Both the position numbers and the translations under genes were made by a program. Positions 7,387 through 15,915 of a stretch of DNA of 64,000 bases are shown one piece after another (within the stretch, counting starts at the first letter, position 1; each line of letters starts with the position of its first letter). Below the pieces are notes generated by a model. The model worked only from the letters and a program-made list of their open reading frames with translations. It was not told where the DNA came from and searched no databases. The DNA is from an uncultured Bryobacterales bacterium (GTDB lineage: Bacteria > Acidobacteriota > Terriglobia > Bryobacterales > Bryobacteraceae): NCBI GenBank assembly GCA_937959285.1, contig CALGAR010000081.1:1-64000 (forward strand), in the 5' to 3' direction.

Positions 7387-8808
7387 TTAAGAAGGACCGG
7401 TCTCAACCTGCGGCGGACCGGCTCCTGCCTGGCGGATCCGGATTGGGCGACTGGCCTCCTTGCAATCAGGCAGCGGCTGCACGGAATAGTAGTTGAGCCC
7501 GTAGCGCCAATTGCGGTGGACGGAATCGACGCAGGTTTCGGAGGCGCGTCCGGATACTTCGCGCCAAAGCGATCTGGCTGAAACCAGTGCCTCCATCGCA
7601 GGGTAGGCACGGACCTTGAGGTAAACCACGCCGATGGTGGCCAGGATCGCCAGAAGGGCCACGGCAGGCTTCGTATCGAGCCGGCGGACAAGCAGTGCCA
7701 CGCCGGCAATCGGAAGCGCGGGCAGGACGGCGCTCCAATCCGTCCCCGCTCGCATCAGCCCGGATTGCAAAGCTCGTGGCAGGACGTCCGCAATGACGGG
7801 CAGCACCACCAGCAGGACGGCAACGACGGAAAGCAGCGTCCGCGCCTGCTTGCCGTGTTGCAGCCCGACGCCGATCAGCACGGCGATCGCAGGCAGCAGT
7901 GGCAAGAGATAACCCGGAAGCTTGTTCGTGGACGCGGAAAAGAAGGCGAAGCCAAAGGCGGCGACGGCCAGCAGGAATCGGAGGCGGATATCGCGGAAGG
8001 GGCGAATCGTAGCGAGCAGCGGCGTCCAAGGGAAGAGTCCGCCGGCGAGGACCGGCAGGTAGAACCACCATGGCCGCTGGTGGAGTAGCTCTTCGGTCGC
8101 AAACCTTCCGAAATGATGCCGTACAAAGAATTCATCCACAAAACCGCGACCGTGGTGCAGAATCATTAGGCCGTACCAGGGCAGCGCAACAGAGAAGGCC
8201 GTCATGCCAATCCGCGGGAAGTCCCGCCAGCGCTTGCGGCCGAACCACAGCAGCGGAGCCGCCAGCACCAAAGGAACCAATCCTTTGGCGAGGATCGCCA
8301 AGCCAAAGAAAAAGCCCGCCAGCGGCAGCAAACGCTTATCGCCGCATTGCAGCCACGGCAGGCACAACAGCATTGCAGTCGAAAACGTGACAGCGAGGGG
8401 AAGGTCCGTTACACCCACCTGACTGTAGGCGAGCCAGCCTGCCGACGTCGAAAGAATCGCGGCGGCAGTGAAGGCAACGGTGGGGTCAAACTGCCGCCGG
8501 AGCCAAAGCAAGAAGAAGAGCAGAAAGGCGACGCTCGAAAGGGCCACCGGCACTCGCGGAGCTAGATCGTCTCCGAGGCCGGCCAGTTGCGCCGCGGCAA
8601 CCATCCAATAGAGGAGCGCGGGCTTCTCAAACCATTCCTCTCCCCATAGGCGAGGCGTGATCCAGTCTCCGGACACCGCCATTTCGCGGCCGATCGAGGC
8701 ATACCTCGGCTCATCGGGACCGAGGACGCCGACGTCCCCAAGACCGAAGAAAAAAAGCAGGTAAGCGACGACGATAGCGGCCGGCCAAAACCGGATTCCG
8801 GAGGACAC
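7387..8808 (-). CDS. ArnT/PMT-type membrane glycosyltransferase (GT39/GT83-like)
   Basis: 473 aa polytopic inner-membrane protein of the family that transfers sugars from polyprenyl-phosphate donors. The first extracytoplasmic loop carries LGPDEPRYASIGREM, where the acidic DEPRYA motif is the family hallmark, followed by EEWFEKPALLYWM. About ten hydrophobic segments follow and then a small C-terminal domain. The acceptor (lipid A, protein or another glycan) cannot be read from sequence. The frame opens with GTG at 8808, only 12 bp from the first ATG of the divergent gene. No Shine-Dalgarno precedes it, so the start is uncertain. Confidence 0.88.
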   Translation of the reverse strand: MSSGIRFWPAAIVVAYLLFFFGLGDVGVLGPDEPRYASIGREMAVSGDWITPRLWGEEWFEKPALLYWMVAAAQLAGLGDDLAPRVPVALSSVAFLLFFLLWLRRQFDPTVAFTAAAILSTSAGWLAYSQVGVTDLPLAVTFSTAMLLCLPWLQCGDKRLLPLAGFFFGLAILAKGLVPLVLAAPLLWFGRKRWRDFPRIGMTAFSVALPWYGLMILHHGRGFVDEFFVRHHFGRFATEELLHQRPWWFYLPVLAGGLFPWTPLLATIRPFRDIRLRFLLAVAAFGFAFFSASTNKLPGYLLPLLPAIAVLIGVGLQHGKQARTLLSVVAVLLVVLPVIADVLPRALQSGLMRAGTDWSAVLPALPIAGVALLVRRLDTKPAVALLAILATIGVVYLKVRAYPAMEALVSARSLWREVSGRASETCVDSVHRNWRYGLNYYSVQPLPDCKEASRPIRIRQAGAGPPQVETGPS

Positions 8809-8820
8809 GTTCCAAGTATA

Positions 8821-9366
8821 ATGTTCGCAATGCGTGCGATGGTTCTATGCGCCGGGTTTCTGCTGTGCCATGCGGCGAATGCGGATATCTCCCACTGCGC
8901 ATGCAACCCGGCTCAGATAGAGACGATGCAGCTCCGAGAGTGCAGCCTGTGCATGGAAGCGGAGAAGCATCCGGAGGACATTGAGGTCTTTTTCCTAAAG
9001 GACATCAATCCTCGGAAGCCGAACCGGTGGCTGGCTTTGCCAAGAGTGCATGGCCCGGGCGGCCACCACCTGCGCGACCTGACTCCAAAGCAACGGACGG
9101 CGCTCTGGACGGCGGCAATTCGGAAAGCGCAGGAACTGTGGGGTGACGAATGGGGTCTGGCTTATAATGCCGATACCGCCCGGACCCAATGCCACACCCA
9201 CATTCATATCGGCAAACTGCTCAAGGGGTTGGCGCCAGGCAAGACAATGATCGTAGATGGACCCGCCGACATACCTCCCCTCGACGGCATCTGGGTCCAC
9301 CCGCACGGTAAGAAGCTGATGGTCCACTACGGCGAGCGAATCACGGAGACAGCACTGCTGCGATGA
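8821..9366 (+). CDS. Secreted HIT-like protein
   Basis: 181 aa. A signal peptide (MRAMVLCAGFLLCHAANA-type hydrophobic core) precedes a Cys-rich segment (SHCACNP, then RECSLC). The C-terminal half resembles the histidine-triad fold: TARTQCHTHIHIG has the HxHxH spacing used by HIT nucleotide hydrolases and the related CDP-diacylglycerol pyrophosphatases. Function is inferred only to phosphoanhydride or nucleotidyl hydrolysis or transfer outside the cytoplasm. Alternative ATGs lie at 8830 and 8839. A TATAAT hexamer at 8817-8822 overlaps the first ATG, so a downstream start is likely. The stop overlaps the next gene as ATGA. Confidence 0.7.
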   Translation: MFAMRAMVLCAGFLLCHAANADISHCACNPAQIETMQLRECSLCMEAEKHPEDIEVFFLKDINPRKPNRWLALPRVHGPGGHHLRDLTPKQRTALWTAAIRKAQELWGDEWGLAYNADTARTQCHTHIHIGKLLKGLAPGKTMIVDGPADIPPLDGIWVHPHGKKLMVHYGERITETALLR

Positions 9367-10901
9367 GTTTAGTTGACATTTCTAAATTACCCACCGCGGA
9401 GAACTCCGCGATTCACTTGCATCCAAGCGACAATGTCGCCGTGGCGCGCGTGCCGCTTCAGCCGAATCAGCCGCTCAAAGTCGACGGTGTATCCCTCACC
9501 GTCCTCGAGCCCGTGCCTGCCGGACACAAGGTTGCCTTCAAACCGATCGAGGCCGGAGAGCGCGTCTATCGTTACGGCCAAGCCATTGGCAGGGCGCGTC
9601 AACGGATTGATGCCGGCCGGCATGTCCACACGCACAACGTCGCGTTTGAAGACGCGCCTCCCGAGTACATTCTTCCGGATAAGGAAATTCCCTTCCCCGA
9701 GCCACCGCGCGACATGCCGACATTTCTCGGCTACCCGCGTGAAGACGGCCGTGTCGGCACACGCAACTACATCGCGGTCGTTGCCGCAAGCAACTGCGCC
9801 GCGCACACGGCCGAATTGATCGCCAACAGTTATTGCGCGGAAGAACTGCCGCCGAACGTCGACGGCGTCGTCGCCTTCCCCCACGGCGAGGGATGCGGAC
9901 ACACCATTGGTCCGGATACTGCCCAGCTCCAGCGGACGCTTTCAGGCGTTTTGAATCATCCGAACGTCGCCGCCGCTGTCATTTTAGGGCTGGGCTGCGA
10001 GGTGAACCAGATCGATCACTACCTTGGCAAGGGTGCTCCGCGGACGGACCGGCTGGTAGGAATGACGGTCCAGCAGAGCGGGGGCACGCGCGCGACGGTT
10101 GAGGCGGCGAGGCGCGAAATCTCCAGAATGCTGGAGCGGGCGTCGGCAGAGAAGCGCGTCGAGACACCTGCTTCGAAAATCTGCCTCGGCCTCAATTGCG
10201 GCGGCTCCGACTCCTTCTCCGGCATCACCGCGAACCCCGCTCTCGGCGTCTGCTCCGACATGCTTGCCGCTCTCGGCGCCTCCGCGGTCCTTGCAGAAAC
10301 CCCTGAATGCTTTGGAGCTGAGCATCTGCTCGTCCAGCGCGCGCGGAACCGGCAGGTAGCGGAGAAGTTCCTCAGTTTCATCACTGGGTACAAGGCGTAC
10401 CTGAGCCGCTTCGGCGGGAGCTTCGACGACAACCCCTCGCCAGGGAACAAAGAAGGCGGCCTTACAAACATCCTGGAGAAGTCACTCGGCGCGGCTGCCA
10501 AGGCCGGGACGTCTCCGATGACCGATGCCCTCGACTACGCGGAACGGATCACAACCCCAGGCTTCAACTTCATGAACACGCCCGGCTATGATCCGGTTTC
10601 GCTAACGGGGCTCGCGGCAGGAGGCGTCAATGTGATTGTCTTCACCACGGGGCGCGGCAGCGCCATCGGTTTTCCCACGGTTCCCGTCATTAAAGTCGCC
10701 ACCAACAGCAACACCTACAGGCGTATGCGGGACAACATGGACATCAACGCCGGCCGAATCGCCGATGGAGAGGCTACGGTGGAACAGATCGGGCGGGAAA
10801 TTTTTGATTTTCTCCTCCGGGTGGCATCGGGTGAGAAGACATGCAGCGAACGCCTGGGCCACAAGGAGTTCGTACCATGGCGGATCGGCCCGGTCCTCTA
10901 G
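9363..10901 (+). CDS. Altronate/galactarate dehydratase family protein (UxaA-like)
   Basis: 512 aa, the full length of the UxaA family, which dehydrates altronate or related sugar acids to 2-keto-3-deoxy acids with Fe2+/Mn2+. An N-terminal SAF-like domain (about 15-95, with VHTHNVAFED) is followed by the catalytic domain carrying GYPREDGRVGTRNYIAV, FPHGEGCGH, LGLGCEVNQ, LNCGGSDSFSG and TTGRGSAIGFPTVPVIK. Substrate specificity is not determined by these motifs. Its ATG overlaps the stop of the secreted HIT-like gene by 4 bp. No uronate isomerase or dehydrogenase gene is adjacent, so its pathway context is missing here. Confidence 0.88.
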   Translation: MSLVDISKLPTAENSAIHLHPSDNVAVARVPLQPNQPLKVDGVSLTVLEPVPAGHKVAFKPIEAGERVYRYGQAIGRARQRIDAGRHVHTHNVAFEDAPPEYILPDKEIPFPEPPRDMPTFLGYPREDGRVGTRNYIAVVAASNCAAHTAELIANSYCAEELPPNVDGVVAFPHGEGCGHTIGPDTAQLQRTLSGVLNHPNVAAAVILGLGCEVNQIDHYLGKGAPRTDRLVGMTVQQSGGTRATVEAARREISRMLERASAEKRVETPASKICLGLNCGGSDSFSGITANPALGVCSDMLAALGASAVLAETPECFGAEHLLVQRARNRQVAEKFLSFITGYKAYLSRFGGSFDDNPSPGNKEGGLTNILEKSLGAAAKAGTSPMTDALDYAERITTPGFNFMNTPGYDPVSLTGLAAGGVNVIVFTTGRGSAIGFPTVPVIKVATNSNTYRRMRDNMDINAGRIADGEATVEQIGREIFDFLLRVASGEKTCSERLGHKEFVPWRIGPVL

Positions 10902-11016
10902 GCTTCGCCAAAGCTTGTCTTCATTCCAACTCCGCAAAGCATCTACAGTCTGGGGCCTGTAAAGAGGCCCTTGCGGCGCCCTTTCGAGGCGCGGCACTGC
11001 GTGAGAGGAGGTCGCG

Positions 11017-11670
11017 ATGCTGTATCGCGATCGGCGGCAGGCCGGGAGAATTCTGGCGACGTACCTGAAGGATCACGCGAACCGCGAGAACGTTCTTGTC
11101 CTGGGGCTCCCTCGCGGCGGCGTTCCCGTCGCATTTGAAGTCGCGCAACAGCTCCACGCTCCGCTCGACGTTTTTGTCGTTCGAAAATTAGGCGTACCCG
11201 GCCAGGAGGAACTGGCGATGGGAGCGATTGCCAGCGGCGGCGTCCGCGTGCTGAATGAGAACGTGGTGCGCGCCCTGGGGATTTCGCCAGAAGCAATTGA
11301 CGCCGCTGCCTCGCGCGAACAGCAGGAACTCGAGCGGCGCGAGCGGTTGTACCGCGACAACCGGCCAGCGCCAGTCATCCAGGGCCGTGACGTAATTCTC
11401 GTCGATGACGGCCTTGCCACAGGCGCCTCGATGCACGCCGCCGTCTCGGCTCTGCGCGCACTCGGCCCGGAACAGATCACGGTCGCAGTCCCGGTGGGCG
11501 CCGTCGATTCCTGCGAAGACCTGCGCAAGTACGCCGACGCGGTGATCTGCGCGAACACGCCTGAACCCTTCTATTCCGTCGGCGCCTGGTACGACGATTT
11601 CAGCCAAACCACGGACGAAGAGGTTCGCGAACTCCTCCGGAGGGCAGTAGAGCCTGCGAATGTACCATGA
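11017..11670 (+). CDS. Phosphoribosyltransferase family protein
   Basis: 217 aa type I PRTase fold. The PRPP-binding loop is VILVDDGLATGASMHA (about residues 127-142), and LGLPRGGVPVAFEVA near residue 30 is typical of the COG1926-like group. Unlike purine or pyrimidine salvage enzymes, it has no recognisable base-specific hood. GAGAGGAGG at 11003-11011 gives a strong ribosome-binding site. The stop overlaps the next gene (dienelactone hydrolase family) as ATGA. In other bacteria these two domains occur as one fused protein, so they probably act together on an unknown substrate. Confidence 0.88.
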   Translation: MLYRDRRQAGRILATYLKDHANRENVLVLGLPRGGVPVAFEVAQQLHAPLDVFVVRKLGVPGQEELAMGAIASGGVRVLNENVVRALGISPEAIDAAASREQQELERRERLYRDNRPAPVIQGRDVILVDDGLATGASMHAAVSALRALGPEQITVAVPVGAVDSCEDLRKYADAVICANTPEPFYSVGAWYDDFSQTTDEEVRELLRRAVEPANVP

Positions 11671-12338
11671 GAACAGTTGAATCCACCATCGAACGGCTAG
11701 TGCGGATCGAGGCGGGGGAGGCGGTCCTTCAAGCCGATCTTGCTACACCTTCCGATGCGACCGGTCTGGTGATCTTCGCGCACGGCAGCGGGAGTGGGCG
11801 TTTCAGCCCCCGGAACCGCCACGTAGCGGGACGCCTCCGCGAATCGGGCATGGCGACGCTCCTGCTCGATCTGCTGACGGAATCGGAAGAGCGCGTAGAC
11901 GCATATACGGCGCACCTCCGATTCGACATTCCATTGCTTGCGACGAGACTGATTGCCGCTACGGACTGGGCAAAGCAGCAAAAAGAGATACAGTCCTTGC
12001 CAATCGGATACTTTGGGGCGAGCACCGGCGCGGCAGCAGCGCTCATCGCGGCCGCGGAACGCGCCCGGGAAGTGCGCGCAGTGGTTTCACGAGGCGGGCG
12101 GCCGGATCTGGCCGCAGGCGCATTAGAAAACGTCCAGGCCGCGACGCTGCTGATTGTGGGAGGGCGCGACACGCAAGTGCTCGAGCTGAATCGACAGGCG
12201 TACGACAGGATGCGCACCCCCCGGAAGCTCGAGATCGTCGAAGGCGCCACTCACTTATTCGAGGAACCCGGCGCGCTCGAAGAGGTGGCCCGGCTGGCTG
12301 CGGAATGGTTCAAGCAGCACTTGAACTCTCCGGCGTAA
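11667..12338 (+). CDS. Dienelactone hydrolase family alpha/beta hydrolase
   Basis: 223 aa cytoplasmic alpha/beta hydrolase. The FAHGSGSGR oxyanion segment (about residue 33), the nucleophile elbow GYFGASTGAAAAL (Ser near residue 117), the GGRDTQVLELN region with the acidic residue, and GATHLFEEPG with the catalytic His are all present. It is translationally coupled (4-bp overlap) to the phosphoribosyltransferase upstream. The natural substrate is not known for this PRTase-linked subgroup. Confidence 0.87.
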   Translation: MRTVESTIERLVRIEAGEAVLQADLATPSDATGLVIFAHGSGSGRFSPRNRHVAGRLRESGMATLLLDLLTESEERVDAYTAHLRFDIPLLATRLIAATDWAKQQKEIQSLPIGYFGASTGAAAALIAAAERAREVRAVVSRGGRPDLAAGALENVQAATLLIVGGRDTQVLELNRQAYDRMRTPRKLEIVEGATHLFEEPGALEEVARLAAEWFKQHLNSPA

Positions 12339-12383
12339 GGTTTCATCCCGTAAGAGATCACACTGCAAGATACAATAAAGCAT

Positions 12384-13358
12384 ATGCGTCGTCTCTCCCT
12401 TGGCCTTCCCCTCGTGCTCTGTCTGGGCATGGTGGCCCTCCTCGCCCAGAAGAAGACAGCCGCTCCTCAAAATCCGGCCCCAGGCGCGTCTCAAGCAGCA
12501 CCTGCCGCAAAGAGCGCATTGGACAAAGCGACTCTCGAAGCATATGTGAGGCACCTGTTCCTCTGGGGTCCGCAAATTAATGTTGCTGTGGGCGACCCAA
12601 AGCCGGCGCCGCTTCCCGGCTTCTATGAGATCACTGTGACTGCTACAGCCGGTGCAGCCTCTCAGCAGGAAACTCTCTACGTGACGAAGGATGGTCAGAA
12701 GGTCGTGCGCGGAAACGTGTACGATATCGCCTCCAATCCCTTCCAACCGGAAATCGACAAACTGAAGACTGAGATGCAGCCGAGCTTTGGCGCTCCGGGC
12801 GCTCCGGTCGTCATCGCCGTCTTCAGCGACTTTCAATGCAGTTACTGCAAGCAGGAGGCAAAGGTTCTCCGCGAGAACCTGAAGGCGACCTTCCCCAACG
12901 AAGTGAGGGTTTACTTCAAGGACTTCCCGATTGATCAGATTCACCCCTGGGCTCGTCCCGCGGCCATCGCCGGACGCTGTATCTTCCGCCAGAATCCGGT
13001 CAGCTTCTGGGATTACCACGACTGGATTTTCGAGAAGCAGGAAGAGATTACCCCCGACAACCTGAAAAGCAAAGTCCTCGAATTTGCGAAGCAGAAGAAT
13101 CTCGACGACTTCATGCTGGGGCAGTGCATGGATTCGAAGGCGACAGAAGCGGACATCAATCAGTCGATTGCCGAAGGACGAGGGCTTCGAGTGGATTCGA
13201 CGCCCACTTTATTTATCAATGGCCGTAAGATTCCGGGATCGATCGGCTGGCCCCAGCTTCGCCGGATCGTCGAGATGGAGCTCGACTACCAGAAGCAGCA
13301 CGCCAATGCGGGTGAGAAATGCTGCGAGCTTAAACTGCCAACGCCTTTCAGTAATTAG
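12384..13358 (+). CDS. Secreted DsbA-like thiol-disulfide oxidoreductase
   Basis: 324 aa. An N-terminal signal peptide (MRRLSLGLPLVLCLGMVALLAQ) and an Ala/Pro-rich linker are followed by a small beta-rich domain (about 48-125) and a DsbA/thioredoxin-like domain. The active site is FQCSYCKQE (C152-x-x-C155), and the cis-proline loop is STPTLFING (about 271). A further Cys pair (EKCCELK) lies at the extreme C-terminus. It probably works in the periplasm on disulfide formation or isomerisation. No DsbB is adjacent. A TACAAT hexamer sits 8 bp before the start, but no clear -35 was found. Confidence 0.88.
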   Translation: MRRLSLGLPLVLCLGMVALLAQKKTAAPQNPAPGASQAAPAAKSALDKATLEAYVRHLFLWGPQINVAVGDPKPAPLPGFYEITVTATAGAASQQETLYVTKDGQKVVRGNVYDIASNPFQPEIDKLKTEMQPSFGAPGAPVVIAVFSDFQCSYCKQEAKVLRENLKATFPNEVRVYFKDFPIDQIHPWARPAAIAGRCIFRQNPVSFWDYHDWIFEKQEEITPDNLKSKVLEFAKQKNLDDFMLGQCMDSKATEADINQSIAEGRGLRVDSTPTLFINGRKIPGSIGWPQLRRIVEMELDYQKQHANAGEKCCELKLPTPFSN

Positions 13359-13396
13359 CCTGCCTGTTAAAGGCCCGATAGGACAGAAGCACCTCC

Positions 13397-15217
13397 ATGC
13401 GTTGCAAGCGTTCCCAACTTAAATTCCTTGTCCCGCTATGCCTGATCCTGGCCAGCTCGCTTGCCGGCGCAGGAATTGATCCGGACAGATACGTCGAACA
13501 CGTCAAGTACCTGGCTTCCGACGAGCTCAAAGGACGCGGCACGGGAACGCCGGGTCTGGAAAAGGCGGCAGCATATATTGCGGAGCAATTTCGCAAAGCG
13601 GGATTGCAGCCCGCGGGCGGGAAGGGTTACCTGCAACCTTTTCCCGTCACTACCGACGCTCGCCTGGGCGCCAAGAACCGCTTGGTGATTACGGAGGGCA
13701 GCCGGTCCCGTCAGCTTAAGCTCAACGAGGATTTCGTTCCGTTTAACTTTTCCGCCAGCCGCACCGTCTCCGGCCAACTGGTTTTCGCCGGCTACGGGAT
13801 CACCGCTCCAGAGTATAACTACGACGACTACGCGGGCATCGACGTCAAAGACAAAATCGTGATCCTGCTGCGGCACGAACCGCAGGAGTTCGACGAAAAC
13901 AGTGTCTTTGCGGGAAAAGCCTACACGCAGCATGCGCAGTTCGAGGCAAAGGGAGTCAACGCGAAGATGCATGGAGCCCGGGCTGTAATCTTCGTCAATG
14001 ACCAGCCCACTCATCGCGGCGACTCAGATTCTCTCGATAAATTTGTGAAACATGTCGGACCTGCCAGTCCGGGCATTCCCTTTGTTCAAGTCAAAGTGGA
14101 GACCGTAGCGGGATGGCTCTCCAAATCAGGGTACGACCTGCGCGACATTGTCGAATCGATCGACAAGGACTTGAAGCCGCGATCCTTCCCCCTGCCAGAC
14201 GACCTCCGGGTGGATCTCACGGTAGACGTCAGCCGCGACGTGAAGACAGTTCACAATGTCGTGGGATATCTTCCAGGGGAGAGCGACGAGTACGTCATCC
14301 TTGGCGCCCACTACGATCATCTGGGACTGGGCGAGCAATTTTCGATGGCTCCATCCATGGCCGGGACCCCTCATCCGGGAGCGGACGACAATGCCTCTGG
14401 AACGGCCGGCCTCATCGAATTAGCGCAATGGTTTGCTCAACAGCCAAAGCAGCGCCGGGGAATACTCTTCATCGCCTTCGCTGCAGAGGAACTGGGTCTG
14501 CTCGGATCCGGCTACTACGTGAACAACCCCAGGTATCCGCTCGAAAAGGCTGTGGCCATGATCAACATGGACATGATTGGCCGCATCCGTGAAGGGAAAG
14601 TGTACGTAGGCGGGGCTGGCACCGGCACAAGCTTCCGCCAGCTGCTTGACGAGGTGCGCCCTCGCTACAACTTCACGCTCGATCTTTCCGAGCAAGCCGG
14701 TTATGGGTCGAGCGATCACACCTCTTTCACAACCAAACAGATTCCTATCCTCTTCTTCTTCTCAGGGCTCCATTCCGACTACCACCGCCCGTCGGACACG
14801 TGGGATAAGATCGAGTCCAAAGAGACGTCAAAGCTGCTCGAGCTGATTGCTGAAGTGGCCGCGAAGCTGGCGACCGACGAGCAGAGACCCCAGTTCGTGC
14901 GCGTGGCGCCTAGCCATCACGCGGCGGGAGGCACAGGCGGAGGCAGCGGGTACGGACCGTACTTCGGAAGCGTGCCGGACTTTGCGGAAGTCCCGAACGG
15001 CTTCCGTTTTGCGGATGTGCGGGAAGGCTCCCCGGCCGCAAAGGCGGGCCTGAAAGCCGGCGATATTCTTTTTGAGTTCGCAGGGAAACCCATCGAGAAC
15101 CTCTACGACTTTACCTACGCCCTACGGCAGACGAAGCCCGGACAGCAGGTTACCGTGAAGGTACGGAGAGGCTCACAAGTGATTGAGACAACGGTTCTGC
15201 TGGAAAGCCGGAAGTGA
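13397..15217 (+). CDS. Secreted M28-family zinc peptidase with PA and PDZ domains
   Basis: 606 aa. A signal peptide (KFLVPLCLILASSLAGAG) is followed by an N-terminal part, a PA insert (about 110-255), the M28 aminopeptidase core and a C-terminal PDZ domain (about 533-606). Zinc-binding and catalytic residues are visible in order: LGAHYDHLG (about 304), GADDNASGTAG (about 328), FAAEELGLLGS (Glu-Glu about 361), MINMDMIGR (about 391) and SSDHTSF (about 440). It cleaves peptides outside the cytoplasm, and the PDZ domain may bind substrate C-termini. It starts 38 bp after the DsbA-like gene on the same strand, so co-expression is possible. Confidence 0.93.
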   Translation: MRCKRSQLKFLVPLCLILASSLAGAGIDPDRYVEHVKYLASDELKGRGTGTPGLEKAAAYIAEQFRKAGLQPAGGKGYLQPFPVTTDARLGAKNRLVITEGSRSRQLKLNEDFVPFNFSASRTVSGQLVFAGYGITAPEYNYDDYAGIDVKDKIVILLRHEPQEFDENSVFAGKAYTQHAQFEAKGVNAKMHGARAVIFVNDQPTHRGDSDSLDKFVKHVGPASPGIPFVQVKVETVAGWLSKSGYDLRDIVESIDKDLKPRSFPLPDDLRVDLTVDVSRDVKTVHNVVGYLPGESDEYVILGAHYDHLGLGEQFSMAPSMAGTPHPGADDNASGTAGLIELAQWFAQQPKQRRGILFIAFAAEELGLLGSGYYVNNPRYPLEKAVAMINMDMIGRIREGKVYVGGAGTGTSFRQLLDEVRPRYNFTLDLSEQAGYGSSDHTSFTTKQIPILFFFSGLHSDYHRPSDTWDKIESKETSKLLELIAEVAAKLATDEQRPQFVRVAPSHHAAGGTGGGSGYGPYFGSVPDFAEVPNGFRFADVREGSPAAKAGLKAGDILFEFAGKPIENLYDFTYALRQTKPGQQVTVKVRRGSQVIETTVLLESRK

Positions 15218-15258
15218 TATCCTGACTAATCTTCCGCCCCTGCCGGTCGATTAGAGAC

Positions 15259-15891
15259 ATGAACAGCATGGATAGCAAACTCTTCGGTTCCAACCGCCGT
15301 TGGGACCTCCCGCCACTGATTCTGCATCCGTTCAGCGACGCTTCAGCCCCCAATAAGCTCGTGGAGAGTTCGCGCGCCAACCTGATGCTGCAGGGTCTGC
15401 TTCCATCGGGCGACCTGAGCGCGGAACAGATTGAGCGCCGCCTGCTCGAAGGACGGGTGTGTGAGATCCGCATGCTGTTTTACGTCGGCCGGGATCTTCT
15501 GCGGTGGGTGGAACAATGCATGGAGGTCGTGGAGCGGGACCCGGAACTCGCGGTTGCGAAAATACGGCCGCACAGCTTCCTGCACCTGCTCATCCACGAC
15601 ACCCCCAAACCCGTCAAAGACAAGTTGCGCAAATGGGGCGTAGCCGACTACCGGGCGATCTTCACAAGGGCCATCGGCCTGAACACCGTCTTCTGCCAGG
15701 TCCCGGATCCCGAGATCCTGTCAACGGACTTCATCCGGAATTACTACCGCTACGCCGACCAGCTCTTCTCCTGCAGCCAGCGCATGTGCCCGTTTACTCC
15801 CATTTCTTCCGCGAATTTCCATTTCGAGCTCTTCGCGTCCGGTGAATACTCCCGCCTGCTCGAAAGGGAATGGGAAAAGGACGCCGACTAG
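15259..15891 (+). CDS. Uncharacterised protein
   Basis: 210 aa with no signal peptide or membrane segment and no domain that I recognise. It has a proline-rich N-terminus (RRWDLPPLILHPFSD), a central helical region rich in charged residues and two C-terminal cysteines (FSCSQRMCPF). Codon usage and the ATG start match its neighbours. It follows the M28 peptidase by 41 bp and is convergent with the YchF-like gene. A second ATG at 15268 is possible. No function is proposed. Confidence 0.75.
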   Translation: MNSMDSKLFGSNRRWDLPPLILHPFSDASAPNKLVESSRANLMLQGLLPSGDLSAEQIERRLLEGRVCEIRMLFYVGRDLLRWVEQCMEVVERDPELAVAKIRPHSFLHLLIHDTPKPVKDKLRKWGVADYRAIFTRAIGLNTVFCQVPDPEILSTDFIRNYYRYADQLFSCSQRMCPFTPISSANFHFELFASGEYSRLLEREWEKDAD

Positions 15892-15915
15892 CCCCGAACG
15901 CCGTCCCTCGGGAAC

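Noticed and set aside
10951..11000. Hairpins after the UxaA-like gene (GGGCC/GGCCC and GCGCC/GGCGC)
   Set aside because: Short stems with no U-tract. I do not call a terminator.
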